Both the position numbers and the translations under genes were made by a program. 28,287 nucleotides of DNA. Origin: Bacteroidota bacterium. GTDB taxonomy: Bacteria; Bacteroidota; Bacteroidia; Flavobacteriales; Weeksellaceae. Below the pieces are notes generated by a model. The model had not been told where the DNA came from and did not search any database. It saw only the letters and a program-made list of their open reading frames with translations. The DNA lies in contig JAFAGO010000043.1 of the NCBI GenBank assembly GCA_023422635.1, positions 1-28,287 on the forward strand. Direction: 5' to 3'. Each line of letters starts with the position of its first letter. The stretch's first letter is position 1. Of the stretch, positions 16,429 through 24,051 are shown piece by piece.

Positions 16429-16436
16429 CAAATGTA
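16429..16436 (-). promoter_or_regulatory. -7 promoter element of the nucleotidase gene
   Basis: Reads TACATTTG on the minus strand and ends 6 bp before the start codon. No -33 TTG is seen at the usual spacing, so support is moderate. The remainder of the gap up to 16637 contains nothing else I can support. Confidence 0.4.
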
Positions 16437-16637
16437 GTGAATATTCGTGATTTCAGTTTTTGGAAATTAGAAATTTTTGCTTCTTGTTACCAATTACTGT
16501 AATGCTCTTGGAGAACTTTAAAAGAAAATCAACCGTTTCTTTTTTGGGTTTGAGCATTTTTACGGGTAAAGAGTTGTTATTTTTCATAGGCGAACTTTGT
16601 TTTATTTACAAAACGTATGCCCAAAAAAAATATTGTA

Positions 16638-17228
16638 TTAGCGCGTCAAAATGATGTGATTCTCTTCCATAATTTTACGTAAGTTTATCAGCGCATAGCG
16701 AACTCTGCCTAAAGTTGTGTTAATGCTGGTTTCGGTTTGTTCTGCAATTTCTTTAAAACTTAATCCATCGAAAAAGCGTAACTGCACCACTTCTCTTTGA
16801 TTATCGGGCAAATACGCCAACATTTTCATAAGATCGCTGCTAATTTGTTGAGAGATTAATCGTTCCTCAATATTTTCTTCCTGCTCCGAAATTAAATCGA
16901 AAATTGAAAATTCTTCATTATCGAAACTGGTTTCAGAAACTTTGTTGAATTTATTTTTCAAACGAAAATAGTCGATGACCAAATTATGCGCAATTCTTTT
17001 GGCCCAAATAATAAACTTGCCTTCTTCGTTGTAACGATTTTCTTTAAAAAGAACAATGATTTTCATGAAGGTATCTTGAAAAATATCGTTCGCTAAATCT
17101 TCATCCATTATTTTATAAAAGATAAAGCTGTAAAGATCTTTTTGATGCCTTTGTATGAGGATTGAAAGAGCTTGCTCACTGCCTTGTTTATAGTGTGTAA
17201 TCAGCTCACTATCGGTATAGGTTTTCAT
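16638..17228 (-). CDS. ECF-type RNA polymerase sigma factor
   Basis: A 196-residue group 4 sigma factor. Region 2 spans about residues 22-98 (QKDLYSFIFYKIMDEDLANDIFQDTF, with the DxFQDTF core-binding helix). A linker of about 45 residues rich in Glu, Asn and Ser follows. Region 4 runs from about 137 to 190 (LPDNQREVVQLRFFDGLSFKEIAE, then TSINTTLGRVRYALINLRK), giving the -35 recognition helix-turn-helix. No anti-sigma factor or FecR-like gene is adjacent: the neighbours are a nucleotidase and an exported protein. Its trigger is therefore unknown. Stand-alone sigma factors of this kind are conserved in flavobacteria. Confidence 0.94.
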   Translation of the reverse strand: MKTYTDSELITHYKQGSEQALSILIQRHQKDLYSFIFYKIMDEDLANDIFQDTFMKIIVLFKENRYNEEGKFIIWAKRIAHNLVIDYFRLKNKFNKVSETSFDNEEFSIFDLISEQEENIEERLISQQISSDLMKMLAYLPDNQREVVQLRFFDGLSFKEIAEQTETSINTTLGRVRYALINLRKIMEENHIILTR

Positions 17229-17396
17229 AAACTTATTCTTTTTTACCCTTATAAAAACCGAAGAAAATTATTCGATTTTTAAAATTCATATTATAAAAAA
17301 AAGTAAAGTTTACTCGATAGCCCCCATTTTTGATGAGGTAAAAATAACAAAAAAGTTAATACTTTGTTAATTTTTTTTAATAAAATACCAATTTTA

Positions 17397-17885
17397 TTAT
17401 CGAGTTAAGTCATGAATCGCTACAATAGGGATGTTTAAAGTAAAATTTAAGTTTAAACCTTTTAACTCTTTTCCATTAATACCATTTTTATCTAAAGAAA
17501 AAGCATAGCCCCCAGAAACATCTAGAAGTCCGAAGAAGGTTACCCCAATTTTAGGAGCAATATATTTTGTTGTCGCTTCCGCTCCTGCAAGGAAATAATA
17601 CGAATGGTAAAGATCTACATTACGCTCAAAATTCAAGAGAATATCCCCTTGAATTTTCGGTAAAATTGCAAAATCCGAATGTACAGAACCCATTAGAGCA
17701 GCAGCTCCTAATCGATAAATTACATCATCATTACTAAGAAATAAAAGTCGGCCGCCCACTTCCCCAAAGCTTTGATTTTGGTAAACATAACCCGCGTGAA
17801 CGAGTTTATGAACGGTAAGTTGGCCTTTCACTGAAAATGAAAATATACCGAACACGAAAATGAGTACTGATAAAATGCGTTTCAT
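17397..17885 (-). CDS. Exported hypothetical protein, possible small beta-barrel
   Basis: A 162-residue protein with a clear signal peptide (about 1-21, ending SVKGQ). The mature part alternates hydrophobic and polar residues with many glycines and aromatics, for example YHSYYFLAGAEATTKYIAPKIGVTFFGLLDVSGGYAFSL near 95-133. It resembles outer-membrane beta-barrel proteins. It is short for a full barrel, so it could be an eight-stranded OmpW/OmpX-like protein. I do not recognise a specific family. It lies downstream of metK on the same strand but behind a strong terminator. Confidence 0.75.
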   Translation of the reverse strand: MKRILSVLIFVFGIFSFSVKGQLTVHKLVHAGYVYQNQSFGEVGGRLLFLSNDDVIYRLGAAALMGSVHSDFAILPKIQGDILLNFERNVDLYHSYYFLAGAEATTKYIAPKIGVTFFGLLDVSGGYAFSLDKNGINGKELKGLNLNFTLNIPIVAIHDLTR

Positions 17886-17908
17886 AAAATAGATCTTAAA
17901 GCAAAGGT

Positions 17909-17946
17909 AAAAAAATTAACGCTTTCAAAATTTTGAAAGCGTTAAT
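17909..17946 (-). terminator. Intrinsic terminator of metK (32-bp perfect palindrome)
   Basis: Positions 17915-17946 form an uninterrupted palindrome with arms of about 14 bp. On the minus strand it is followed by a U run (A7 at 17909-17915 on the plus strand). It starts 23 bp after the metK stop codon. Confidence 0.9.
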
Positions 17947-17969
17947 CATATTGAGATTTGGATTATCTT

Positions 17970-19247
17970 TTATAGTCCAAATACGTTTTTAATTTCTTCA
18001 ACTTTATCGAGTTTTTCCCAAGTAAAGAACTCTAAATTATCAATGGTTTTAACATTTCCATTGGATTGTTTAAAGGATTTACTACCAACGTAGTAGTCTC
18101 TTCCCATATGTCCGTAAGAGGCAGTTTCGCGATAAATAGGATTTCTAAGTTTAAGATTTTTCTCGATGGCGTAAGGACGTAAATCGAAGATGGTTTTCAA
18201 TTTTTCTGCAATTTCACCATCGCTAATTCCCACTTTAGAAGTTCCATATGTTTCAACAAATAAGCCGCAAGGTTCTGCAACTCCAATCGCGTAGGATACT
18301 TGAACCAACACCTCGTCGGCAACTCCTGCAGCCACAAGATTTTTTGCAATATGGCGAACAGCATAAGCTGCACTTCTATCTACTTTTGAAGGATCTTTTC
18401 CAGAGAATGCACCTCCACCATGCGCACCTTTACCGCCGTAAGTATCTACGATAATTTTTCTTCCTGTTAAACCGGTATCTCCATGTGGACCTCCAACAAC
18501 AAATTTACCCGTGGGGTTAATATGATAGATGATATCCTCATTGAAAAGGTCACGAATCTCTTGTTTTTGAGATTCTTTTACTTTTGGAATTAAAATTTCT
18601 ACGATGTCTTTTCTGATTTTTGCCAACATCGCTTCATCACTTCCAAAATCATCATGCTGTGTAGAAACCACGATGGAATCGATACGGATGGGTTTGTGAT
18701 TATCGGAATATTCAATGGTTACTTGAGATTTAGCATCAGGTCTTAAGTAAGGAATAACACCCGATTTACGCAATTCAGAAAGTTCTTTCAAAATGGTATG
18801 CGCCAAATCCAAAGCAAGAGGCATGTAATTTTCGGTTTCGTTGGTGGCGTAACCAAACATCATCCCCTGGTCACCAGCACCTTGTGCATTGGCTTTAGTT
18901 TCAAAATCGGCTTCATTTTTAATTCGATCAACACCTTGATTGATATCTGGAGATTGCTCATGAATCGCGGAAATTACACCGCATGAGCTTCCACTAAACA
19001 TATATTCTCCCTTCGTATATCCTATATCATTAATCACATCTCTGGCAATGGTTTGCACATCAAGATAGGCATTGGAATTTACTTCTCCGGCAAGCACCAC
19101 TTGGCCTGTCGTTACCAAAGTTTCGCACGCCACCTTTGAATTGGGGTCGAATGCTAAAAAATGGTCAATCAGTGCGTCCGAAATTTGATCGGCAATTTTA
19201 TCAGGATGTCCTTCGGAAACGGACTCTGAGGTAAATAAATAAGACAT
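17970..19247 (-). CDS. metK: S-adenosylmethionine synthetase
   Basis: Makes SAM from methionine and ATP. I choose the ATG at 19247 (MSYLFTSESVSEGHPDK). The frame continues to 19319, but that extension covers the SAM-II-like leader. The protein has 425 residues. Seen: EGHPDKIADQISDA near 13-26, VACETLVTTGQV near 40-51, the family signature GAGDQGMMFGYA near 120-131, GGPHGDTGLTGRKIIVDTYGG near 270-290, and GGGAFSGKDPSKVDRSAAY near 295-313. The chain is longer than the 380-400 residues of many MetK proteins because of inserts in the central part. The gene has its own leader, -7 box and terminator. Confidence 0.98.
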   Translation of the reverse strand: MSYLFTSESVSEGHPDKIADQISDALIDHFLAFDPNSKVACETLVTTGQVVLAGEVNSNAYLDVQTIARDVINDIGYTKGEYMFSGSSCGVISAIHEQSPDINQGVDRIKNEADFETKANAQGAGDQGMMFGYATNETENYMPLALDLAHTILKELSELRKSGVIPYLRPDAKSQVTIEYSDNHKPIRIDSIVVSTQHDDFGSDEAMLAKIRKDIVEILIPKVKESQKQEIRDLFNEDIIYHINPTGKFVVGGPHGDTGLTGRKIIVDTYGGKGAHGGGAFSGKDPSKVDRSAAYAVRHIAKNLVAAGVADEVLVQVSYAIGVAEPCGLFVETYGTSKVGISDGEIAEKLKTIFDLRPYAIEKNLKLRNPIYRETASYGHMGRDYYVGSKSFKQSNGNVKTIDNLEFFTWEKLDKVEEIKNVFGL

Positions 19248-19276
19248 GCTTAAATTTTTAAATAAGTTTAAAAATC

Positions 19277-19290
19277 GAGGAAAATTTGCC
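19277..19290 (-). promoter_or_regulatory. Candidate switching strand of the metK leader
   Basis: On the minus strand GGCAAATTTTCCTC can pair with GAGGAAAAATTTG (19355-19343), the 5' strand of the candidate aptamer, leaving one bulged A. This pairing and the aptamer stem exclude each other. Confidence 0.4.
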
Positions 19291-19307
19291 AGAACAGCAG
19301 AAGTCTT

Positions 19308-19357
19308 CTGTTTTAGCATTTTTTAGCGAGGTTGCAATCAGCCAAATTTTTCCTCCT
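19308..19357 (-). ncRNA. SAM-II-like riboswitch aptamer in the metK leader
   Basis: On the minus strand the elements of the SAM-II pseudoknot occur in order: GAGG (19355-19352) pairing with CCTC (19331-19328) as stem 1; a loop containing ATTT, then GGCTG, then ATTGCAA; and a 3' strand AAATGCTAAAA. Known SAM-II RNAs show AUUU, six nt, AUUGCAA, and then AAUGUAGCUAAAA. In the loop, UUUGGC can pair with GCUAAA in the 3' strand. The aptamer starts about 7 nt after the inferred transcription start and ends 60 nt before the metK ATG. Stem 1 is short (4 bp). The assignment is by eye, without a covariance search. Confidence 0.65.
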
Positions 19358-19370
19358 GAAAATTCAGGTG

Positions 19371-19378
19371 CAAATTTA
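19371..19378 (-). promoter_or_regulatory. -7 promoter element of metK
   Basis: Reads TAAATTTG on the minus strand. It would start transcription near 19365, directly before the candidate aptamer. A -33 TTG was not found. Confidence 0.45.
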
Positions 19379-19395
19379 AACTATTTTTCTGAAAA

Positions 19396-20349
19396 CTATT
19401 GCGGAGAAATGTTAATATATTCTTCAGGTTGTTTATTGAAGTTCAGTTTTTTGGCAAGTGATTTACGGATAAAGGTGGACATTTCATCCAAAATCTTCTG
19501 TTTATACGTGGGTTTGTAGTAGATTAAACTAATTTCACGGTACGGAAATGGCTTACGGAATCGCAAAACTTTTGCTTGCTGCGTAGAAGAAAACTGATTT
19601 AAAGCAAGTTCTGGCACAATGGTAATGCCACCAATTCTATCGACCATTTGCACCAATGTATTTACATTAGAAGCCTGAAATTCAAGATTTTGCGGCTTTA
19701 AATTATTTTCTTTCAGGTGGCAAATATTTTCAAATTGTTTTCTGAGGCAATTTCCTTCCTCCAAAAGCCAAACCTTATTAGGATCAATTTCTTCTGGAAC
19801 AATATAGCTTTCCTGCTTATCATCTTCGCCAAGTTGAGAAGAATAGAGCATTAACTCTTCATTAAAAAGAAAATCTTGGTAAAACTCATCCGCCGCATCA
19901 TACGGTGTAGCAATAATCCCAGCATCCAACTCACCTGCTTTCAAAGAGCGAATGATGTTTTCAGTGGTTATTTCTTTCACATTCAACTGGATTTTAGGAT
20001 TTTTACTTAAAAAATCAAAAATTTCAGATGGTAAAATAAAGGTAGAAACCGTAGGGATAATGCCTAAATTTAAGCTTCCTGCGAGAACATTATTCAACAA
20101 GCTGGCTTTGTTTTTAAGTTCGTTTACGGAATCGATCACGCGCTTGGCTTCTTTAATAATTTCAACGCCAACATCAGTAGTACGAATAGGATGCGTTGTA
20201 CGATCAAATATTTTCACATCAAGTTCATCCTCAAACTTTTGAATCATGGCACTTAATGTAGGTTGTGTAATGAAGCAGGCTTGTGCCGCTTTACCGAAAT
20301 GTTTGTACTTATCGACTGCGATTAAGTACTCCAACTGTTGAATATTCAC
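19396..20349 (-). CDS. oxyR: OxyR-type LysR-family peroxide regulator
   Basis: A 317-residue LysR-type regulator. The N-terminal winged helix-turn-helix covers about residues 1-60 (FGKAAQACFITQPTLSAMIQKFEDEL). The effector domain runs from about 90. Two cysteines in GNCLRKQFENIC (C201 and C210) have the C-x8-C spacing and CLR context of the redox pair of E. coli OxyR. This supports a hydrogen-peroxide sensor over other LysR proteins. Targets are unknown, and no catalase or Dps gene is in the window. The gene is divergent from the enoyl-CoA hydratase gene with about 200 bp between the start codons. Confidence 0.9.
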   Translation of the reverse strand: MNIQQLEYLIAVDKYKHFGKAAQACFITQPTLSAMIQKFEDELDVKIFDRTTHPIRTTDVGVEIIKEAKRVIDSVNELKNKASLLNNVLAGSLNLGIIPTVSTFILPSEIFDFLSKNPKIQLNVKEITTENIIRSLKAGELDAGIIATPYDAADEFYQDFLFNEELMLYSSQLGEDDKQESYIVPEEIDPNKVWLLEEGNCLRKQFENICHLKENNLKPQNLEFQASNVNTLVQMVDRIGGITIVPELALNQFSSTQQAKVLRFRKPFPYREISLIYYKPTYKQKILDEMSTFIRKSLAKKLNFNKQPEEYINISPQ

Positions 20350-20369
20350 TTTATAACTTTTGTCTATTT

Positions 20370-20398
20370 CAAAGATAATATCTTTTAGCCAAAATCAA
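20370..20398 (-). promoter_or_regulatory. oxyR promoter (-33 TTG and -7 TATCTTTG)
   Basis: On the minus strand TTG (20398-20396), an 18-bp spacer and TATCTTTG (20377-20370) match the Bacteroidota consensus. The start codon is 21 bp further on. Confidence 0.55.
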
Positions 20399-20546
20399 TT
20401 ATAAAAAGAACAATAATTACAAACTCTTCAATATAAAAAGCGTACTTTTTCGCAACGTTGTGCTAGAATATTCTTCACATCAATAGAAACCGTTTTCATA
20501 ATGGAAAAAAATTCTTAATTTGCATAAACAAACCTTTTCTACACAA

Positions 20547-21314
20547 ATGACCTACGAAAATATCCTCAATGAGACCTATAACAAGGTTGCCTTAATCACC
20601 ATAAATCGCCCCAAAAGTCTTAACGCATTAAATGCCAGTGTAATTACAGAATTAAGTAATGCCGTGAAGCATTTTGCTCAGGATAAAGATGTGCGCGCGA
20701 TTATTATAACAGGAAGTGGAGAAAAATCTTTTGTAGCAGGAGCAGACATTAAAGAGTTTAGCGATTTTGGTAAAGAACAGGCGGAAGCGCTTGCAAAAAA
20801 TGGTCAGGAAATTCTATTCGATACCATAGAAAATCTGAGTAAACCTGTAATTGCAGCCATTAATGGATTTGCTTTGGGTGGAGGTTTAGAATTGGCAATG
20901 GCTTGCCACATTCGCTACGCTTCGGAAAATGCAAAATTAGGATTGCCAGAAGTTACTTTAGGATTAATCCCCGGTTACGGCGGAACGCAGCGTCTACCAA
21001 AATTGGTAGGAAAAGGGTTAGCAAACGAGATGATTTTTTCGGCGAAAATGATTTCTGCAAAAAAAGCGCAAGAAATTGGATTGGTGAATGAGGTTTTTCC
21101 TTCTGAAGAACTAATTGAAAAAACAAAGGAGCTTGCTCATTTAATTTCGAGGAATTCTCCTGAAGCAATTTCAAAAGCGATAAAAGCGATTAATCTTTCG
21201 GATACTGAAAATGGTTTTGAAATAGAAATTAGATCTTTCGGAGAACTCTTTGAAACAAAGGATAAAAAAGAAGGAGTTAACGCATTTTTAGAAAAAAGAA
21301 AACCCAATTTTTAA
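20547..21314 (+). CDS. Enoyl-CoA hydratase/isomerase family (crotonase)
   Basis: Hydrates trans-2-enoyl-CoA in fatty-acid or amino-acid breakdown. The protein has 255 residues from the ATG at 20547 (MTYENILNETYNKVALITI). The frame extends upstream to a TTG at 20520, which overlaps a TTAATTTG -7-like box (20515-20522) and is unlikely. Oxyanion-hole segments are SFVAGADIKEF and FALGGGLELAMACHIRYA. Both catalytic glutamates are present, in GGGLELAM and in GLPEVTLGLIPGYGGTQRL, so it is a true hydratase rather than a one-Glu isomerase. The acyl-CoA chain length it prefers cannot be read. It is followed by the dCMP deaminase gene at 12 bp. Confidence 0.93.
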   Translation: MTYENILNETYNKVALITINRPKSLNALNASVITELSNAVKHFAQDKDVRAIIITGSGEKSFVAGADIKEFSDFGKEQAEALAKNGQEILFDTIENLSKPVIAAINGFALGGGLELAMACHIRYASENAKLGLPEVTLGLIPGYGGTQRLPKLVGKGLANEMIFSAKMISAKKAQEIGLVNEVFPSEELIEKTKELAHLISRNSPEAISKAIKAINLSDTENGFEIEIRSFGELFETKDKKEGVNAFLEKRKPNF

Positions 21315-21326
21315 GGGTGATTAAAC

Positions 21327-21752
21327 ATGAATTACAACAAATTTGATATTGCGTATTTAAAAATGGCGCAAGAGTGGGCAAAACTTTCCTACTGTGAAAG
21401 AAGACATGTGGGCGCTTTAATCGTGAAAGATCGAATGATTATTTCCGATGGATACAATGGTACACCCTCTGGTTTTGAAAACCGTTGCGAAGACAACGAA
21501 GGAAAAACACAATGGTACGTGCTACACGCCGAAGCAAATGCAATATTAAAACTCGCCAGCTCAACACAATCGGGAAAAGATGCCACTTTGTATGTAACGC
21601 TTTCGCCTTGCAAAGAGTGCAGTAAACTGGTTTTGCAATCTGGAATTAGAAAAGTGGTTTATTTAGACGACTATTCTGACAATGATGGAATTAAATTTTT
21701 AAAAAATCACAATATTGAAATTCTGAAAATACCTATTGAAGAACTAAAATGA
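21327..21752 (+). CDS. Deoxycytidylate (dCMP) deaminase
   Basis: A 141-residue zinc enzyme that converts dCMP to dUMP for thymidylate synthesis. Zinc ligands and the general acid are H67 and E69 in LHAEANAIL and C95 and C98 in SPCKECSK. GTPSGFENRCED near 46-56 is typical of the ComE/dCMP deaminase group rather than CMP/cytidine deaminases. It lies 12 bp after the hydratase gene and 25 bp before the recombinase gene, so the four plus-strand genes from 20547 to 23228 may be one operon. Confidence 0.92.
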   Translation: MNYNKFDIAYLKMAQEWAKLSYCERRHVGALIVKDRMIISDGYNGTPSGFENRCEDNEGKTQWYVLHAEANAILKLASSTQSGKDATLYVTLSPCKECSKLVLQSGIRKVVYLDDYSDNDGIKFLKNHNIEILKIPIEELK

Positions 21753-21777
21753 AAAAGTAAACAACACAATACACACA

Positions 21778-22686
21778 ATGATGAACTGGGATGAAAGTAT
21801 AAAAGAGTTCGAACACTATCTAAAATTCGAACGGAATTTCGCAAACAATACTTTGGATGCATATGTAAGGGATCTTAACAAATTAAAATGTTATGTGGCA
21901 GAAAATATGGAGGGAGTAACGCCAGAGAACATTACCTACGAAAACCTTCAAGAATACTTGTACAACCTTTCAAAACTTAAATTAAGCGAGCGTTCACAAG
22001 CCCGATGGATCTCTTCAATTAAATCTTTTTTCAAGTATTTGGTTGAAGAAGAAATTCGCGAAGACAATCCATCAACCTTACTAGAAGGACCAAAATTAGG
22101 ACTGTATTTACCCGACACGTTAAGTCTTGAAGATGTCGAAAAAATCATCAATTCTATCGATATCAGCACTAGTTTAGGAAAAAGAAATCTTTGTATAATT
22201 GAAATTCTATATGGTTGCGGATTACGCGTTTCGGAACTTATCGATTTGAAGATTTCAAATATCAATTTTAAAGAAAACTATTTAAAAGTTGAAGGTAAAG
22301 GCGACAAAATGAGATTTGTACCAATGACAGACTTCACCAAATCGCAACTTATCGATTACATTCAAAATGTGCGGAGTATTGGTAAAATAAAAAAACGCTA
22401 CGAAGATATCGTATTTTTAAACTCAAGAGGTTCATCGATGTCGCGCGTAATCGTTTTCATCATTATTAAAGAACTAGCACAAAAAGCAGGAATCAATAAA
22501 AACATTTCTCCCCATACCTTTAGACATTCATTTGCTACCCATTTATTGCAAAACGGCGCAGATTTGCGTTTCATTCAGGAAATGTTAGGACATTCTAGCA
22601 TTACCACCACCGAAATTTACACTCACCTTCAAAATGAAGAACTTCGCGATGTAATTTTAAATTTTCATCCAAGAAATACTGCTTAA
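21778..22686 (+). CDS. xerD: Tyrosine recombinase, XerD-like
   Basis: A 302-residue site-specific recombinase, likely one of the pair that resolves chromosome dimers at dif. The N-terminal SAM-like core-binding domain covers about residues 5-90. The catalytic domain has R150 (GCGLRVSELIDLK), K174 (GKGDKMRFVPM), H246 and R249 (PHTFRHSFATHLL), H272 (LGHSSITT) and nucleophile Y281 (IYTHL). All catalytic residues are present. The housekeeping setting and lack of an integrase-type extension favour XerC/XerD over a phage integrase; the choice of XerD over XerC is tentative. Its stop codon overlaps the next start by one base (TAATG). Confidence 0.93.
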   Translation: MMNWDESIKEFEHYLKFERNFANNTLDAYVRDLNKLKCYVAENMEGVTPENITYENLQEYLYNLSKLKLSERSQARWISSIKSFFKYLVEEEIREDNPSTLLEGPKLGLYLPDTLSLEDVEKIINSIDISTSLGKRNLCIIEILYGCGLRVSELIDLKISNINFKENYLKVEGKGDKMRFVPMTDFTKSQLIDYIQNVRSIGKIKKRYEDIVFLNSRGSSMSRVIVFIIIKELAQKAGINKNISPHTFRHSFATHLLQNGADLRFIQEMLGHSSITTTEIYTHLQNEELRDVILNFHPRNTA

Positions 22687-23228
22687 TGAACGAAATTAAC
22701 CAATTGAAATTTTGCCCGAAATGCGGTAACAAAACCTTACTTTGGGACGATGTAAAAAAATGGAGTTGCTCACAATGCGATTATGTTTTATTTCATAATG
22801 TAGCGGGGGCTGTTGCTGTTTTAATTTGTTGTAAAAATGAATTAATGCTCACCCGAAGAAACCAAGATCCTTGCAAGGGAAAACTGGATCTTTCGGGTGG
22901 ATTTACCGATCCCAAAGAATCAGCGGAACATACTTGCGCAAGAGAACTTTTCGAAGAATTGGCTTTAAAAATCGATGAAAGTAAATTAAAGTATCTCGGA
23001 AGCCAACCGAATATATATGTTTATAAAAACATTCCCTATAACACCATTGATCTTTTTTATCAATATAATGTGGAAGAGAAATTTGAAGTTTCTTTAGAAG
23101 AATCGGAGGTTTCTGAAGTAATTTGGATTAGTGCAGAAAGCTATCAAGCAAGCGCTATTGCGTTTGATTCTCAACGAAAATTTCTTACAGAGTATTTCAA
23201 CAAAAATAAAGACTCTAACGAAAAATAA
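22686..23228 (+). CDS. Nudix hydrolase with N-terminal zinc ribbon
   Basis: A 180-residue protein. The N-terminal zinc ribbon uses C10, C13, C28 and C31 (FCPKCGNK, WSCSQCDY). The Nudix box at 72-92 fits the consensus exactly: G72-x5-E78-x7-R86-E87-L-F-E90-E91-L. The ribbon plus Nudix layout resembles NudC-type NADH pyrophosphatases, but the chain is shorter and I do not see the NudC SQPWPxPxS motif, so the substrate is unknown. It is translationally coupled to the recombinase gene through a one-base overlap. Transcription ends at the bidirectional hairpin 50 bp downstream. Confidence 0.9.
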   Translation: MNEINQLKFCPKCGNKTLLWDDVKKWSCSQCDYVLFHNVAGAVAVLICCKNELMLTRRNQDPCKGKLDLSGGFTDPKESAEHTCARELFEELALKIDESKLKYLGSQPNIYVYKNIPYNTIDLFYQYNVEEKFEVSLEESEVSEVIWISAESYQASAIAFDSQRKFLTEYFNKNKDSNEK

Positions 23229-23277
23229 TGACGAGCACGATTGTACTACAATTCCATTTTCGTAGTTACACAAATAA

Positions 23278-23307
23278 AAAAATGCTGCCTAAATAAGCAG
23301 CATTTTT
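23278..23307. terminator. Bidirectional intrinsic terminator
   Basis: AAAAATGCTGC (23278-23288) pairs perfectly with GCAGCATTTTT (23297-23307) over an 8-nt loop. A and T runs flank the GC stem, so it can stop transcription from both sides. It lies between the convergent Nudix gene and the cco cluster. Confidence 0.92.
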
Positions 23308-23322
23308 CATATTTTTATATTG

Positions 23323-24051
23323 TTAATGACAATGATGATGACTAGGATCCATACCTGGATGAATTCCCATAGAAGAGGCAGATGGTGAGATATAGGGAAT
23401 CCCTAATTCAAGACCTCGAAGGATGAATAAAGTTCCTAAAAGAATCATTACTACAGGAATTACTTTTAAAACTTTCGTGCGAAATTGTTGCGAAATAACG
23501 TTTCCTAACAAAACCACAGCAAACATAAAAGGTAATGTGCCCAAGCCAAACAAAGCCATAAATACTGCACTTTGCCAAATTCCTCCCGCAGCCAAAGATG
23601 CTGTTAGCGCCATATAAACCATTCCACACGGTAGCAATCCATTGAGAATTCCCGTTGAAAAGCGACTTTTGTAATCTGATTTCTGAAGTAAATTTCCTAA
23701 ACTAATTTTAATCTTAAGAAGAAACTTAGAAAGGAAAGGAACTTTCGAAGAAAAATCTAAACCACCAAAAGAAAAGATCGCCATCGCAATCAACAAAACT
23801 CCCGCAATAATGGTAAGATATTGTTGAAATCCGCTGATTTCAAAGCCTTCACCAACTATTCCTAAAATGGCGCCTAAAATGGTGTACGTGAAAATTCTTC
23901 CAAATTGATAAGTTAAATTTTGAAGATAAAAGTTAAGCGCTTGTTTTTTGGTCATTCCCATCGAAAGCGCAATTGGACCGCACATTCCAATACAATGGAA
24001 TCCGGATGCGAAACCCAATCCTAAAGCCGATATTACGAGTGCTATTTCCAT
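23323..24051 (-). CDS. TauE/SafE-type (DsbD_2-like) membrane protein of the cco cluster
   Basis: A 242-residue integral membrane protein with about six hydrophobic segments. The first contains HCIGMCGPIALSMG (C20, C24) and a later one GLLPCGMVYMAL. The tail ends MGIHPGMDPSHHHCH, which looks like a metal-binding tail. Proteins annotated sulfite exporter TauE/SafE or cytochrome biogenesis protein commonly accompany cbb3 oxidase genes. By location and its Cys/His residues a role in copper delivery or maturation of the oxidase is likelier than sulfite export, but this is an inference. Its start overlaps the ccoH end by 10 bp, indicating translational coupling. Confidence 0.85.
   Translation of the reverse strand: MEIALVISALGLGFASGFHCIGMCGPIALSMGMTKKQALNFYLQNLTYQFGRIFTYTILGAILGIVGEGFEISGFQQYLTIIAGVLLIAMAIFSFGGLDFSSKVPFLSKFLLKIKISLGNLLQKSDYKSRFSTGILNGLLPCGMVYMALTASLAAGGIWQSAVFMALFGLGTLPFMFAVVLLGNVISQQFRTKVLKVIPVVMILLGTLFILRGLELGIPYISPSASSMGIHPGMDPSHHHCH

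Noticed and set aside
16460..16654. 64-codon plus-strand frame starting with TTG
   Set aside because: It overlaps the sigma-factor gene end, has unremarkable composition and no promoter or partner gene.
17346..17372. Weak hairpin after the exported protein gene as a terminator
   Set aside because: The stem is only 5 bp and A-T rich; the many T and A runs in this region make such patterns common.
19355..19368. Short hairpin CCTGAA-AA-TTCAGG as an oxyR terminator
   Set aside because: On the minus strand it is followed by purines rather than a U run. It more likely belongs to the metK leader.
21778..22686. XerD-like gene as a sign of an integrated element
   Set aside because: It lies in a housekeeping operon, all neighbours are core genes, and there is no tRNA, direct repeat or phage gene.
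23232..23270. Bulged hairpin after the Nudix gene
   Set aside because: Arms are short and interrupted; the strong terminator at 23278-23307 explains the region.
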